Assembly: GCF_020360975.1 (NCBI RefSeq)
Contig: NW_025408674.1
Span: forward strand, 1,364,001 to 1,428,000
Length of the DNA: 64,000 nucleotides
From: Hirsutella rhossiliensis
Lineage: Eukaryota; Ascomycota; Sordariomycetes; Hypocreales; Ophiocordycipitaceae
Direction: 5' to 3'
The notes below the pieces were generated by a model. It was not told the origin of the DNA. It did no database searches and was given only the letters and a program-made list of their open reading frames with translations. This document shows, piece by piece, positions 11,831 through 20,626 of the stretch; position 1 is the stretch's first letter, and every line of letters begins with the position of its first letter. A program made the translations under genes and the position numbers.

Positions 11831-12399
11831 TATTTTAACGAGGAATTTTAAAGGTATAAGTAGTTAATTTCCCGGCTTAAAAGGAGTAAGCTAGGCTTAT
11901 AACCTCTTAAGGTATATAAGTAAAAGCGGAATTTTAGGAAATTAAGGAATTACGTAAGACTATATAATAAAGGGGAAGAAGGAGTATAAGGTAGGATTTT
12001 TAACGGAATTTATTAGTAGTATATTAATATATAGAAGAGGTATTAAAGTTAATAATTCTCTATCTATCTACTAGCGGATATACTATCTTATATAGATAAT
12101 TATAGCTAAATAAAAGAACCTTTTAGGACTAGATTTAAGCTGCCGTATAGCCCTAAGACTAGGGAGTTCCGTAATACCTCGAGTAAATCTAGAAGTATCT
12201 TAGTTCTACTAATATTTATGTTTAAAGGAGGTTAGTCGTACCGGTATTCTTAAGAGGTCTTAGCTAGTATTTTAAGCTAGCTCTATTCCTTCGATTCCCG
12301 ATTATACGATAACCGGCAACCCGTTTAATATATAATAATATATAAAATAACGAGCGATTCTTACTCTATAGGATAAGATTTTATCTATAATTAATATAC
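11831..12399. repeat. RIP-mutated DNA between Copia relics, not assigned
   Basis: TA-rich, no open frame and no motif that I recognise. It may hold the remains of the LTR of the minus-strand Copia relic and the 5' part of the next element. Confidence 0.5.
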
Positions 12400-14050
12400 T
12401 ACTTATTAGCTTATATAATCGGGAGAGTATATTATAGCTACTTTATTTATAGTAGGAACACCGTTCCTTATAGGGACGAAGGCATTATTACTGCCCCCGG
12501 CGCCCTATTCGAAGAATCCGATAATATAGAGATAACTAACCTTATCGGACAAGGTATATTTAGCTTTAAACGATACGATTAAATAATTCACGGTAACCTT
12601 TATATCTTTTACTCCCGAATAGTTCGTAAAGTTAAGGGTAAAGATACTAAGCTATACGAAAAATCGAGACTTATTATTTAAGGATATAGCGACTTTAAGA
12701 AGACTACTTTACTAATATAATCCCCGATAATTTAACGTATTAGTTAAAGCCTTATTCTAGCTATCGCCCTTAGACTTATTTAAAGTAATAACTTAACCCT
12801 CTTACTCCGCGATATTACCTAGGCATATCTATAATCCTATACCGAGTTATTCTAGACTATTCTAACCTATTTGCCTACTAAACTATAAGGTAAATACCCT
12901 AAAGGAACGATTATTTATATTATAAAGCCCCTATATAGTATTATAAAAGCTAGAGTCTATTAGTTTTATATATATTAGTAATATTATATCTAAAACCTTA
13001 ATATATCTATATTAATATACGACTCCTACCTTTTAATTATAAATACTAACCGCGACACGTTTAGTATTATTAGAATATAGACTAATAATACCCTTATACT
13101 TAGAACTAATAGCTTTTCTACCTATAAAGAAGAAAAGCTTAAGGATATATAATTTCGAGTAAAGCTAAAGACGTTAATAACCTTAGGAATAATAGTTAAT
13201 TTTAATAGTATAAAACTAACCTTACTAGACATAGGATCCCTATTACTTTAGCGGAAGGGATAAGTAGCTAAGATTATTACTATTAACCTAAAAGCATTTA
13301 ATCGATACTAACGCTACGTCTAGGAAAGAGCCTAAGGATTATATATTGCTTTAATCTATTAACCTAAAGCTTTATTTAATATCTTAGTTATAGCTTAAAT
13401 CTAAGCCCCTAACGATAAGGATTATACTATCTTAAATAAGCGCTTATAATAGTAAATAGATTACTAATAACGAGGCCTTATATATAAGCTAATTAATCTA
13501 GCTACCGTAAAGCTTATTATTTTTACCGACGGATCTTTTACGAATAATAAGGACCTATCCTCCTAGCTAGGATTCGTTATTACGCTTATTAACGAGACTA
13601 ATAGTAGAGATAAATAGTTTAAGATCGAAGGTAATATCGTATATTAAAGTTCGACTAAGTATAAACGTATTACCCGTAGCGTTCTTACCTTAGAGATCTA
13701 TAGGATAGTTAATAGATTCGATATCGGAATATCGCTTATAATAACTTTAAAGATAATTATAGACCGCCTTAGATTTCCTTCTATCCCTCTTATCGTTTAT
13801 ACGGACTTATATTCCCTTTATAAATGCCTTATTAAACTAGGCACGATAAAGGAGAAACGATTAATAATCGATATTATAGCCCTTTATTAGTTATACGAGT
13901 AACGGGAGATTACGGAGATTCGTTAGATTAACGGTATAGATAACCTAGCTAATACTATAACGAAGGCATTACTAAACTAAGCCCTCGAACGCTTTATTAA
14001 TACTAATAGTCTAATAATTTAAATAGAAGGATATATCTCGCGCCCCTAAT
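12400..14050 (+). mobile_element. Copia-type RT and RNase H relic (plus strand)
   Basis: Plus-strand frames resemble the C-terminal half of the Ty1/copia polyprotein common in fungal genomes. An RT part lies at roughly 12,540-13,490, with segments equivalent to the family's 'ARLV-QGF', 'SPT-QR-SQRLIL' and 'LRDITQAY' blocks. It is followed by an RNase H part at about 13,514-13,990, with IIFTDGSFTNNKDLSS near the start and NGIDNLANTITKA near the end. Stops occur at former CAA/CAG/TGG codons. gag and integrase of this copy are not recognisable upstream, so it is truncated or too decayed. Confidence 0.65.
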
Positions 14051-14199
14051 CTATTAAGTAGCTTACGATTAAATTGTTCCTATAGTTAAAGGGCTCTATT
14101 TCCCCTTTTTAGTTATTATAACCGACCTATTTAACTAGGTCCTTCCGGTTTGCAAAGTTCGTTATTATAACCTACCTAACTAGGTCTTCTTACCTCGTT

Positions 14200-14420
14200 C
14201 GTTATAGTAGCTGCAACTATAAAAGAAAAGTTACTAGTATAGGAATTATAGTAACCTATTATACTTATCTAGCTAGCTCACGTGCGCTATCACGTATACG
14301 GCTGAGGATAGCTGAGGCTATATAGCTAGCTTCGTGGCCTCCTCCCTTCCTAGAAGATTATAGACGATTATAACACACTAGTTACCTCTATTATCTATAT
14401 ATGCATGCATTAAGACCTAC
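14200..14420 (+). repeat. Probable 3' LTR of the plus-strand Copia relic
   Basis: After the RNase H relic and a short A/G-rich tract, the sequence regains some G+C. It shows a promoter-like layout: a CACGTG core, repeated GCTGAGG words, then TATATAG and a pyrimidine run, ending near ACCTACCA at about 14,420. This fits an LTR, but I found no second copy in the window, so both ends are guesses. Confidence 0.4.
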
Positions 14421-14422
14421 CA

Positions 14423-14443
14423 ATATATATATATATATATATA
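14423..14443. repeat. (AT)n microsatellite
   Basis: About ten uninterrupted AT units at the right edge of the transposon block. Confidence 0.9.
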
Positions 14444-14995
14444 GTTTTCTAAAAGTTATATAAGGCTTAGCTTAGCGCCTTCCCTCCTAAGCTTATAACT
14501 ATTATATTAAATACTACTTAGCTAAAATAAGGGCACCCCCGAGTAAGAGTAACATTAGTGCTTATTATATCTCCTGCTAGTCTCGTGACACACGTCATTT
14601 TTGCTAGGCAAAAGTAGAGTGCACAGTCCAGCAGGTGGTGCTGCGAGTGACCGTACCGTGGCTCAGCCTCGTCCAGGGGCCGTGACGCACTCGACTCGAA
14701 CGGCGGCCGCGCAATTCTGGCGCGCTCAAGGGAGTACCCGGTACTTTGCTCGCTCTCGCTGGATACAGAATGCTGCGGTCCCCTATCACCGGTTACTAGG
14801 TAACTTAAGGGTGCCCCCTCTGGAACGTTGCAAGTGAGAGTCCACTCACGCATCTTGTTCCAACGTCTGTCCCTCCCTACCTACGAGACGCCGACGGCTC
14901 AGCCCGCAAACATCTCTCCTCCGCCTCTCCACCTGCGACGACTGCACTGCGGTTGGACCGACGACACACCCGTCGACTCTCGGCGGCCGCCCACG
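14444..14995. other. Boundary between RIP block and genic DNA; upstream region of first gene
   Basis: Between about 14,540 and 14,600 CpA/TpG return and G+C rises abruptly. The rest is the probable promoter and 5' leader of the coiled-coil protein gene. No separate gene is seen. Confidence 0.6.
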
Positions 14996-16201
14996 ATGCT
15001 CGACGACAACCTCCCGACCTTTCGCCTCCAGCCCTGCCCCGACGACCCCCTCCAAACCCTCGTTTACTATGCCCACAACGGCTCCGAGCCCGCCGCTACA
15101 TACCTGCTCAAGCGCCCGTCGCCGCCCTCGTCCCGGAACCAGTTTGCCCTCGGCCTGCTCGACGCCCAGCTGCCCTCGCTCGTCTACGCAGAGGTGGCCG
15201 TGAGGCCCGAGTGGACGCATCCGACCCTCTCGGCCGCAGAGGTGCGCGCCTCCTCTTCCTCCGCCTCCCCCTCGCCCGCCCCCGTCACCCCGGACTCGTT
15301 TGCCGTCTCGCTCTACGACCCGGACATGGCCGTCACCGTCAAGCACCGCCCGGGCAGCTGGAACAAGTCCGAGGCCTGGGAGTTTGAGGTGCCCGAGCGC
15401 AGCTTCAGGATGCCCAGCGCCAGCCGCATCGACCAGGACAGCGCCGGCGCCCAGCTTGCCGCCCTCGCGCCCAAAGTCGTCTTTCGCTGGAAGCGCGACG
15501 GCAGGCTGAGCAAGGATATGACGTGCTACATGTCGGGCAGGAGCGTCGGCGGCAAGAAGAGCAAGGAGCCCGACATCACCGTTGCCATGTTCCGCGCCGC
15601 CAAGAACGAAGGCCTCGTGACCATTTACGAGCCCAACATGGCGCGCGTCGACATCGAGGACCTCAAGGGCCTTGAGCTGTCCCTCATCCTCGGCTCCGTC
15701 GTGATCAGGGATCTATACCTCGCACCGCGCCAAGATGCCTTCAACGTGGCCGGCGCCTCTGGCCTGACCCAGGTCAACGGACAGCGGAAAGGCTCGGGCT
15801 CCCGGCCCCCGCCGCAGGCCACCACCTCCTCGCAGCCCGTATACGCATCCGGCGCCCTGGGCATCCCCCCCCCGGCATCACCGCCCGCGGGCCGAGACGC
15901 GCGCCAGCACGCCGAGATCGAGGCCGAGACCAAGCGGCTGCAGGCCATGGTCGCCCAGGAGAACCGCAAGGCGCGGGAGCGCGAGAAGCGTGACGCCGAG
16001 GAGCAGAAGCGCATCAAGAAGATGCTTGAGGACGAGGACAAGGAGCGTCGCCGGCGCGAGGCCGAGGTGGAGCGCGAGACGGAGCGGCTGCGCCGGGAGT
16101 ACGGCGTCCCGTCAGCCCCCGGCGCGGGCGGACCCTCTCCGGCGCTGCCCCCGAGGACGGGCCAGAGCCAGCTACCTGCCCGGCATAGCGGCGGCTGGTG
16201 A
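14996..16201 (+). CDS. Conserved-looking fungal protein with C-terminal coiled coil, function unknown
   Basis: Intronless, 401 aa from the ATG at 14,996 (MLDDNLPTF). The open frame continues upstream to 14,828, but that part reads like leader sequence and the internal ATG opens a composition typical of a protein. Residues 1-270 look like a folded domain with a Ser/Ala/Pro-rich insert near 80-95 and well-ordered segments such as VVFRWKRDGRLSKDM and LELSLILGSVVIRDLYL. Residues about 270-305 are Pro/Ser-rich and disordered. Residues about 305-370 form a long Glu/Arg/Lys coiled coil (ERRRREAEVERETERLRRE). A Pro/Gly tail follows. There is no signal peptide or membrane segment. I do not recognise a named family. 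It is the first gene beyond the transposon block and converges on PIG-L. Confidence 0.8.
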   Translation: MLDDNLPTFRLQPCPDDPLQTLVYYAHNGSEPAATYLLKRPSPPSSRNQFALGLLDAQLPSLVYAEVAVRPEWTHPTLSAAEVRASSSSASPSPAPVTPDSFAVSLYDPDMAVTVKHRPGSWNKSEAWEFEVPERSFRMPSASRIDQDSAGAQLAALAPKVVFRWKRDGRLSKDMTCYMSGRSVGGKKSKEPDITVAMFRAAKNEGLVTIYEPNMARVDIEDLKGLELSLILGSVVIRDLYLAPRQDAFNVAGASGLTQVNGQRKGSGSRPPPQATTSSQPVYASGALGIPPPASPPAGRDARQHAEIEAETKRLQAMVAQENRKAREREKRDAEEQKRIKKMLEDEDKERRRREAEVERETERLRREYGVPSAPGAGGPSPALPPRTGQSQLPARHSGGW

Positions 16202-16899
16202 GACTGGCGGGCGCACAGAGTCCAGTGACATGATGAAAGCATTTACGTACTGCAGATCTGGCCCGGTCAAGAGCGGAGCTGCTCGAGATGAGCGTTTTGG
16301 AGTTTGGCGGTTCTATATCGATGATTTCAATTGCGTTCCAACATGGCATGTGAGTCGCTGAGAGGCAGGTGAGGCGTGGATGGATGGGGCTGATTCATGT
16401 ATGTGGGAGAATGGAGGTAGATATCTAGTACACTCCGTGGCTACTTTTTTCTACACATCCTAGCGACACGGGGATTTTAACGGGTAGTATTCAACACGCA
16501 GAGTTTGCGCATAGTAGGCCTAGAGCTGACGGGAAGCCGAGCTCCATACACCAGCCGCACTCCAGGATCCGCGTCACAAGTGTAAGAAAAGAGACAGGAC
16601 CTCGAAGCCGTGCGCTTCACGTCTCGGCTTGGGTTCTCTTCGCCCAGGAGGCCGTCCGGGCTGGTTGGAACGAGTTCCGACACAAGTGGATGTTGGGGCG
16701 GGCGCAAATGCATCAGGGATAGGAAATGCGCCAACACATCTCGGCGTCTGCTTCCCGGTTCTAAATCGATAGATGACGCCGCTTCCGCTCGGTCGTCACG
16801 GCCGTCCAGACCGGGCCTCGCCACGCCTGCTTCTCGGATGTCACACCCCCCGTTCGCCATCCCACCGCGCCGGGCAGCCATGCCTATGCCCGCGGCCAG
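16202..16899. other. Intergenic, convergent 3' ends
   Basis: Lies between the stop codons of the coiled-coil gene (+) and PIG-L (-). Presumably 3' UTRs and terminators of both; nothing else is supported. Confidence 0.6.
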
Positions 16900-17980
16900 T
16901 CACCGCGCCTTGATCTTCTCGAGGCGCAGGTCGTTGATGATCATGTACCTGCTAAAGACGATGTACAAGTGGCGGAACCAGACCATCTGGCTCCTGTGGG
17001 CGTCGGTCATGGCCCTGCGCGCGGCGCCGAGCCCGCCCTCGCCGACGAGCTGGCTCATGAAGAGCAGGCCGCCCGGATGCGCGCGGTCGTCGTGGCGGAC
17101 GGCGAGGGCCCAGGCGGCGAGGGTGGCGAAGACGTCGGCGGCCGAGGCATACTTGCGCGCGAGGCCGACCGTGGTGAGCGTGTACAGGTCGACGGGGCTG
17201 GCCCAGCCGGCCTTGCCGCGGACAAGGGCGGCGGCAAAGGCGCGGGCGCCGTGGTAGAGGGAGATGTGGTTGGGGTGCGCCGAGACGCCGTGGGCGTCAA
17301 AGGTGATGAGGATGTCGATGTTGGCCGTGGGGCGGGCCGAGTCGTCGGCGCGCTGGCGGGGGAGCTGCGGGGCGAAGGCGCTGCAGAGGAGGTTGGAGAT
17401 GGCGTCGCGGTCCCACGTCCTGGTCATGGAGTCGGGGAAGTCGGTGCTGAGGGGGGAGGGCGGCCGTCGTCAGCTTGTGGTCAAAGTCGGAGAGGAGGAG
17501 GCGCCCACGGATTGTCCACGACAAAGACGTCGTCTGGGTCTCTGAGGCCCAATTGCATGCCGCTCTTGATGAGCTCCTTTTTTCTCGTCTCGCCGAGCCC
17601 GTCCGCGTTACCTGTTGTATCGCGAAAGGAGGGGACGCGAGAGAGGGTTGCCCATTAGCCCAGACTGCTCCGTTAACGACCCCCCAGCTGCCCACGGCCA
17701 CTCCTCCTCCGCCTCCTTCTCCTCCTCTTCATGGTGCTAGAAGATGGGCCGTACCTGTGCTCAGACACAAGATCTTGACGTGATTGCCCGTCTCGGGCCG
17801 GGTGAGGGCCAGCAGGGTGGGCGCAAAGAACATGGCCTCGTCGTCTGGGTGGGCAATCAGCAGGCAGATGCGCTTGTTCCTCAGGGCCGGGAAGCGCGCC
17901 TGCACGACGCTGGCCGTGTAGACGTACAACAAGGGCACCACCACCACCAGCGTGGCCACGATGCCCAGGGTGCGGTCCAT
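16900..17980 (-). CDS. GPI12: GPI-anchor biosynthesis de-N-acetylase (PIG-L / Gpi12 family)
   Basis: Removes the acetyl group from N-acetylglucosaminyl-phosphatidylinositol, step two of GPI-anchor synthesis at the ER membrane. Three exons on the minus strand, 17,980-17,755, 17,611-17,509 and 17,446-16,900, give 291 aa. Introns of 143 and 62 bp have GT...AG ends and restore the frame exactly (phases 1 and 2). Residues 7-27 form an N-terminal membrane anchor. The zinc-site motif AHPDDE is at 43-48, [12 protein letters not shown] at 71-82, and the second metal/catalytic motif HGVSAHPNH at 162-170. These are the family's hallmarks, and length matches the usual 250-300 aa. It shares a 511-bp divergent promoter with the next gene. 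Confidence 0.93.
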
Positions 17981-18491
17981 TGCTGGCTGGCTGGCCGTTG
18001 CTCAACCAACGATGCGCGCGCCCTTTCCTGTGTGCAGATCAGATTCGATAAGGTCTGGGTGAACGCAAGCAAGCAAGCATGTATGAGGAGAGAAGAGCAA
18101 CTCTCGCGCTCTCTCGTCGGTGTGGTCCTGGTTGGCGGAAGATGCCACCTTGCGCGCGCGAGAACCCCCTGCGATGTCCGAGCTTTCTCCAATTTGCCCG
18201 CGACTGCTCCCCCCACTGGTCGCCACCTTGTAGTTAATTTCTGGCGTCGTTGTCAACGGGTGTCTCGTCCAGGTTCGAGAGGGAGGCATGCTGATGAGAA
18301 GCCGGAAAATGAGGCGCAATGGATTGAGGTCGTGTCCGCCGGAGAGGTAACTTACCTCGCGATACAGTGAGGTACGTGCTCGGTACAAGTTGTACAGTAC
18401 CTCTACATGCTGGGGCTAGCTCAGCGCCATCGTCTTCTCCCCTTGATACCTTCATCTCCCTCACAAAACCCCCCTCAGGCAGACAGCCGCC
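17981..18491. promoter_or_regulatory. Divergent promoter region, PIG-L / membrane protein
   Basis: 511 bp between the start codons of two divergent genes; both promoters must lie here. No clear TATA box was assigned. A GTACAGTACC-like word lies near 18,391. Confidence 0.6.
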
Positions 18492-19190
18492 ATGGCCCGC
18501 CCGCGCAAGGAAAAGACGCCCGCCGGCTCCATCAAGCTGCGCATGCCCGACCGCTCCGCACCCACGGAAAAGACGCTCTTCGATCTCGCCGAGGAGCGCC
18601 ACCTCTTCCAGCAGGCCGCCGTGCGCGAGAGGCAGAAAAATGACGACGCCGCCGCCGCCGCCATCGTCTCCCCCGGCGCCGAGCGGCTTCTCGAGGCTGC
18701 CCTCTGGACCGCCACCCTGGCCATGCTGCACTTTACGTTTGACGTCCTCGTGCACCATCAGTACGGCACTGAGATCGTCTGGCCCGCGCTGTTGGCGAGG
18801 ACGGCCACGGCGTGGACGAGTAAGACACACTGCTTGTTGTCAATGATGGAACAGGATATATATATGCTGACGGCCACCTCCCCCCCAGTCTTCCTCTTCC
18901 TCTTCTACTTCCTTCACCCTCACGACTCGAGCCCCGTCCTCGTCCCCCTCATTCCCCTCCGCCATCAGCGCCCGCTGCGACAGGCCATCTTCTTCGCCAT
19001 GAGCGTCGCCTCGGGCTGCCACCTCATCTACGTCTCCAACACGTACGGCTACCTCGCCACCATGAAGCAGGCCCCGCCACTGGGATGCCTCTGGCTCTGG
19101 GCCGTCGTCGAGCTCGACCTGCCCGCGGCCGTGCTCAGCCTCGTCTTGGCCGGCCTCTTCCTGCGGCAGGGAGGCTACGAGATCAAATGA
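18492..19190 (+). CDS. Four-TM fungal membrane protein, function unknown
   Basis: Two exons, 18,492-18,819 and 18,889-19,190, give 209 aa. The start GCCATGG is an excellent context. The intron (69 bp, GTAAGA...CCCAG) is a multiple of three without a stop, so the unspliced frame is also open; splicing gives a smooth TM2 segment TIFLFLFYFLH. Residues 1-60 are charged and cytosolic-looking (RKEKTPAG, MPDRSAPTEKTLFDLAEER). Hydrophobic segments follow at about 62-83, 100-118, 142-162 and 177-202. The pattern fits a small conserved fungal membrane protein of unknown role; I am not certain of the family. The stop lies only 45 bp from that of the convergent neighbour. Confidence 0.8.
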   Translation: MARPRKEKTPAGSIKLRMPDRSAPTEKTLFDLAEERHLFQQAAVRERQKNDDAAAAAIVSPGAERLLEAALWTATLAMLHFTFDVLVHHQYGTEIVWPALLARTATAWTSKTHCLLSMMEQDIYMLTATSPPVFLFLFYFLHPHDSSPVLVPLIPLRHQRPLRQAIFFAMSVASGCHLIYVSNTYGYLATMKQAPPLGCLWLWAVVELDLPAAVLSLVLAGLFLRQGGYEIK

Positions 19191-19235
19191 GAACAGTCAA
19201 GTCGCCCCAAAAACGTCGACCCACGTGAAAGTTGC

Positions 19236-20015
19236 TCAGGCCTTCTCCACCACAAATCTCTCCGCCGGATCACCATTGAGCCTGTCGTAGCTTTCGCAGC
19301 CCGTCGCTTCTTGAGCTGCCATCCGCTGCACCAGCACCTCGAGCCGGCGAATCTCGTCCCTCTGGCTGTCCACGACTCCATGCGCCTTTGATGACGAGCC
19401 CCTCTCGCTTGCCGATTCACCGCCCCATTGCGCCTTGGCCTCCAGGTCCCGCAGCCGCGACGAAATCATGCTCATGTGCAGAAACTGCACCCTGGCTGTC
19501 AACGCCTCCCTCTGCCGCACCAGCTCAAGCGCCTTGGTCCTCACAGGCAGCCACGCCATGGCAACCGAGGGCCTCCCGCCCTGCCAGCTCCGCGGCACGA
19601 GCGCGAAGCCGGCTTCGTCGACGCGGCCCACCGACGCCCGTGCCTCGACCTCGGTCACCAGGTCCAGCAGCCGCTGCTCCAGGTTGAGCAGGTCGTCCAT
19701 GACAAAAGCGTACATTTGGTGCTCCTTGCCGCGGACCCGCATCGGCGGCGGCGGCGGCGGTGGCGTGTCCCCGAAACCGTCATGGCTGTGGTGGTGCTGC
19801 GTGTCGAGGGCCGCCACCAGGTCGGCAAGCCACGCCGACTCTGTCTTGTACCACGACAGCGACGCCTTGACGCGAAAGTACTCGTCGTCGCTGTTGCGCA
19901 GGTACGCGACGCGCGCGTAGGCGGCCGCGGCCATGGCCACGACAAAGGTCAGGATGCCCACGACGTTGGACGTGATGGACAGCGGCGAGTCTTGTTGGCT
20001 GTTGGCGGCGGCCAT
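19236..20015 (-). CDS. One-TM coiled-coil protein, function unknown
   Basis: Single exon, 259 aa from the ATG at 20,015 (MAAANSQQD). The open frame extends 69 codons further upstream, with ATGs at 20,135 and beyond, but the chosen ATG sits just before the membrane segment and has a good context (GTCATGG). Residues 17-37 are hydrophobic (VVGILTFVVAMAAAAYARV), then a soluble region with WYKTESAWLADLV. A proline run at about 87-94 follows, then helical stretches with heptad-like leucines (DDLLNLEQRLLDLVTEVEA; ALELVRQREALTARVQFLHMSM; RDEIRRLEVLVQRMAAQE). This looks like a membrane-anchored helical protein of unknown role. It lies downstream of the Na+/H+ antiporter on the same strand. Confidence 0.75.
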   Translation of the reverse strand: MAAANSQQDSPLSITSNVVGILTFVVAMAAAAYARVAYLRNSDDEYFRVKASLSWYKTESAWLADLVAALDTQHHHSHDGFGDTPPPPPPPMRVRGKEHQMYAFVMDDLLNLEQRLLDLVTEVEARASVGRVDEAGFALVPRSWQGGRPSVAMAWLPVRTKALELVRQREALTARVQFLHMSMISSRLRDLEAKAQWGGESASERGSSSKAHGVVDSQRDEIRRLEVLVQRMAAQEATGCESYDRLNGDPAERFVVEKA

Positions 20016-20626
20016 GACGGTCAGCTCGCGAGGGAGCGGTGTGGTGAGGACGGGGTTGGATGCGATGATGTGTGTTGATGCCGAGCTTAACGTGGTGAAC
20101 CAAGTGCGCGTCCACGATCGCCGTCCGCGCAGCATGCCTTCCTTGTGCGTTGCGCGGCAGATGTATGCCCAAGAGGGGCTGGCTTGTGCTAAGTCTTCCA
20201 AAACAGCAAGAGGAAAAAGCAAAAGAGAGCCTTGTCAGATCCGGGGGGCTGAAAGCCAGAGGCATCGAGTTTCGATTCAAGTCGTCACGTGATGGTTGCC
20301 TTGCCATCATCGCCACTCTTCCCTCTTGCAAGCCCAGTAAAGCCACAAGTGTTGAAGCAAAAGGGACGTGGACATCTAGATTCGTCGCTTGATGTGCTTG
20401 ATGCATTCTTATCCGATGGATCTTGTATGCTAATCTACAATATGTGCAATGTCGCTCTATGCACACGCGCTTGCCGCGCGGGTATCAAACGTCATAAGCC
20501 CACCAGTCTCCCCTCTCGTCTCAGCCACTTCTTTAGTTCTGTGGACATCAAAACGGCATTCTTCCTCATCCCTTCGGTCGTAAATGGCATCAAACATATC
20601 GCAGTCGCGTCGCACTTTGTCGCCCC
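20016..20626. other. Intergenic, promoter of the coiled-coil gene and 3' end of the antiporter
   Basis: 611 bp between two minus-strand genes. Apart from the open upstream extension of the coiled-coil gene, nothing else is evident. Confidence 0.5.

Noticed and set aside
14828..14995. N-terminal extension of the first gene (56 codons)
   Set aside because: The sequence is in frame but reads like leader, and the ATG at 14,996 opens the protein-like part. A cDNA 5' end would settle it.
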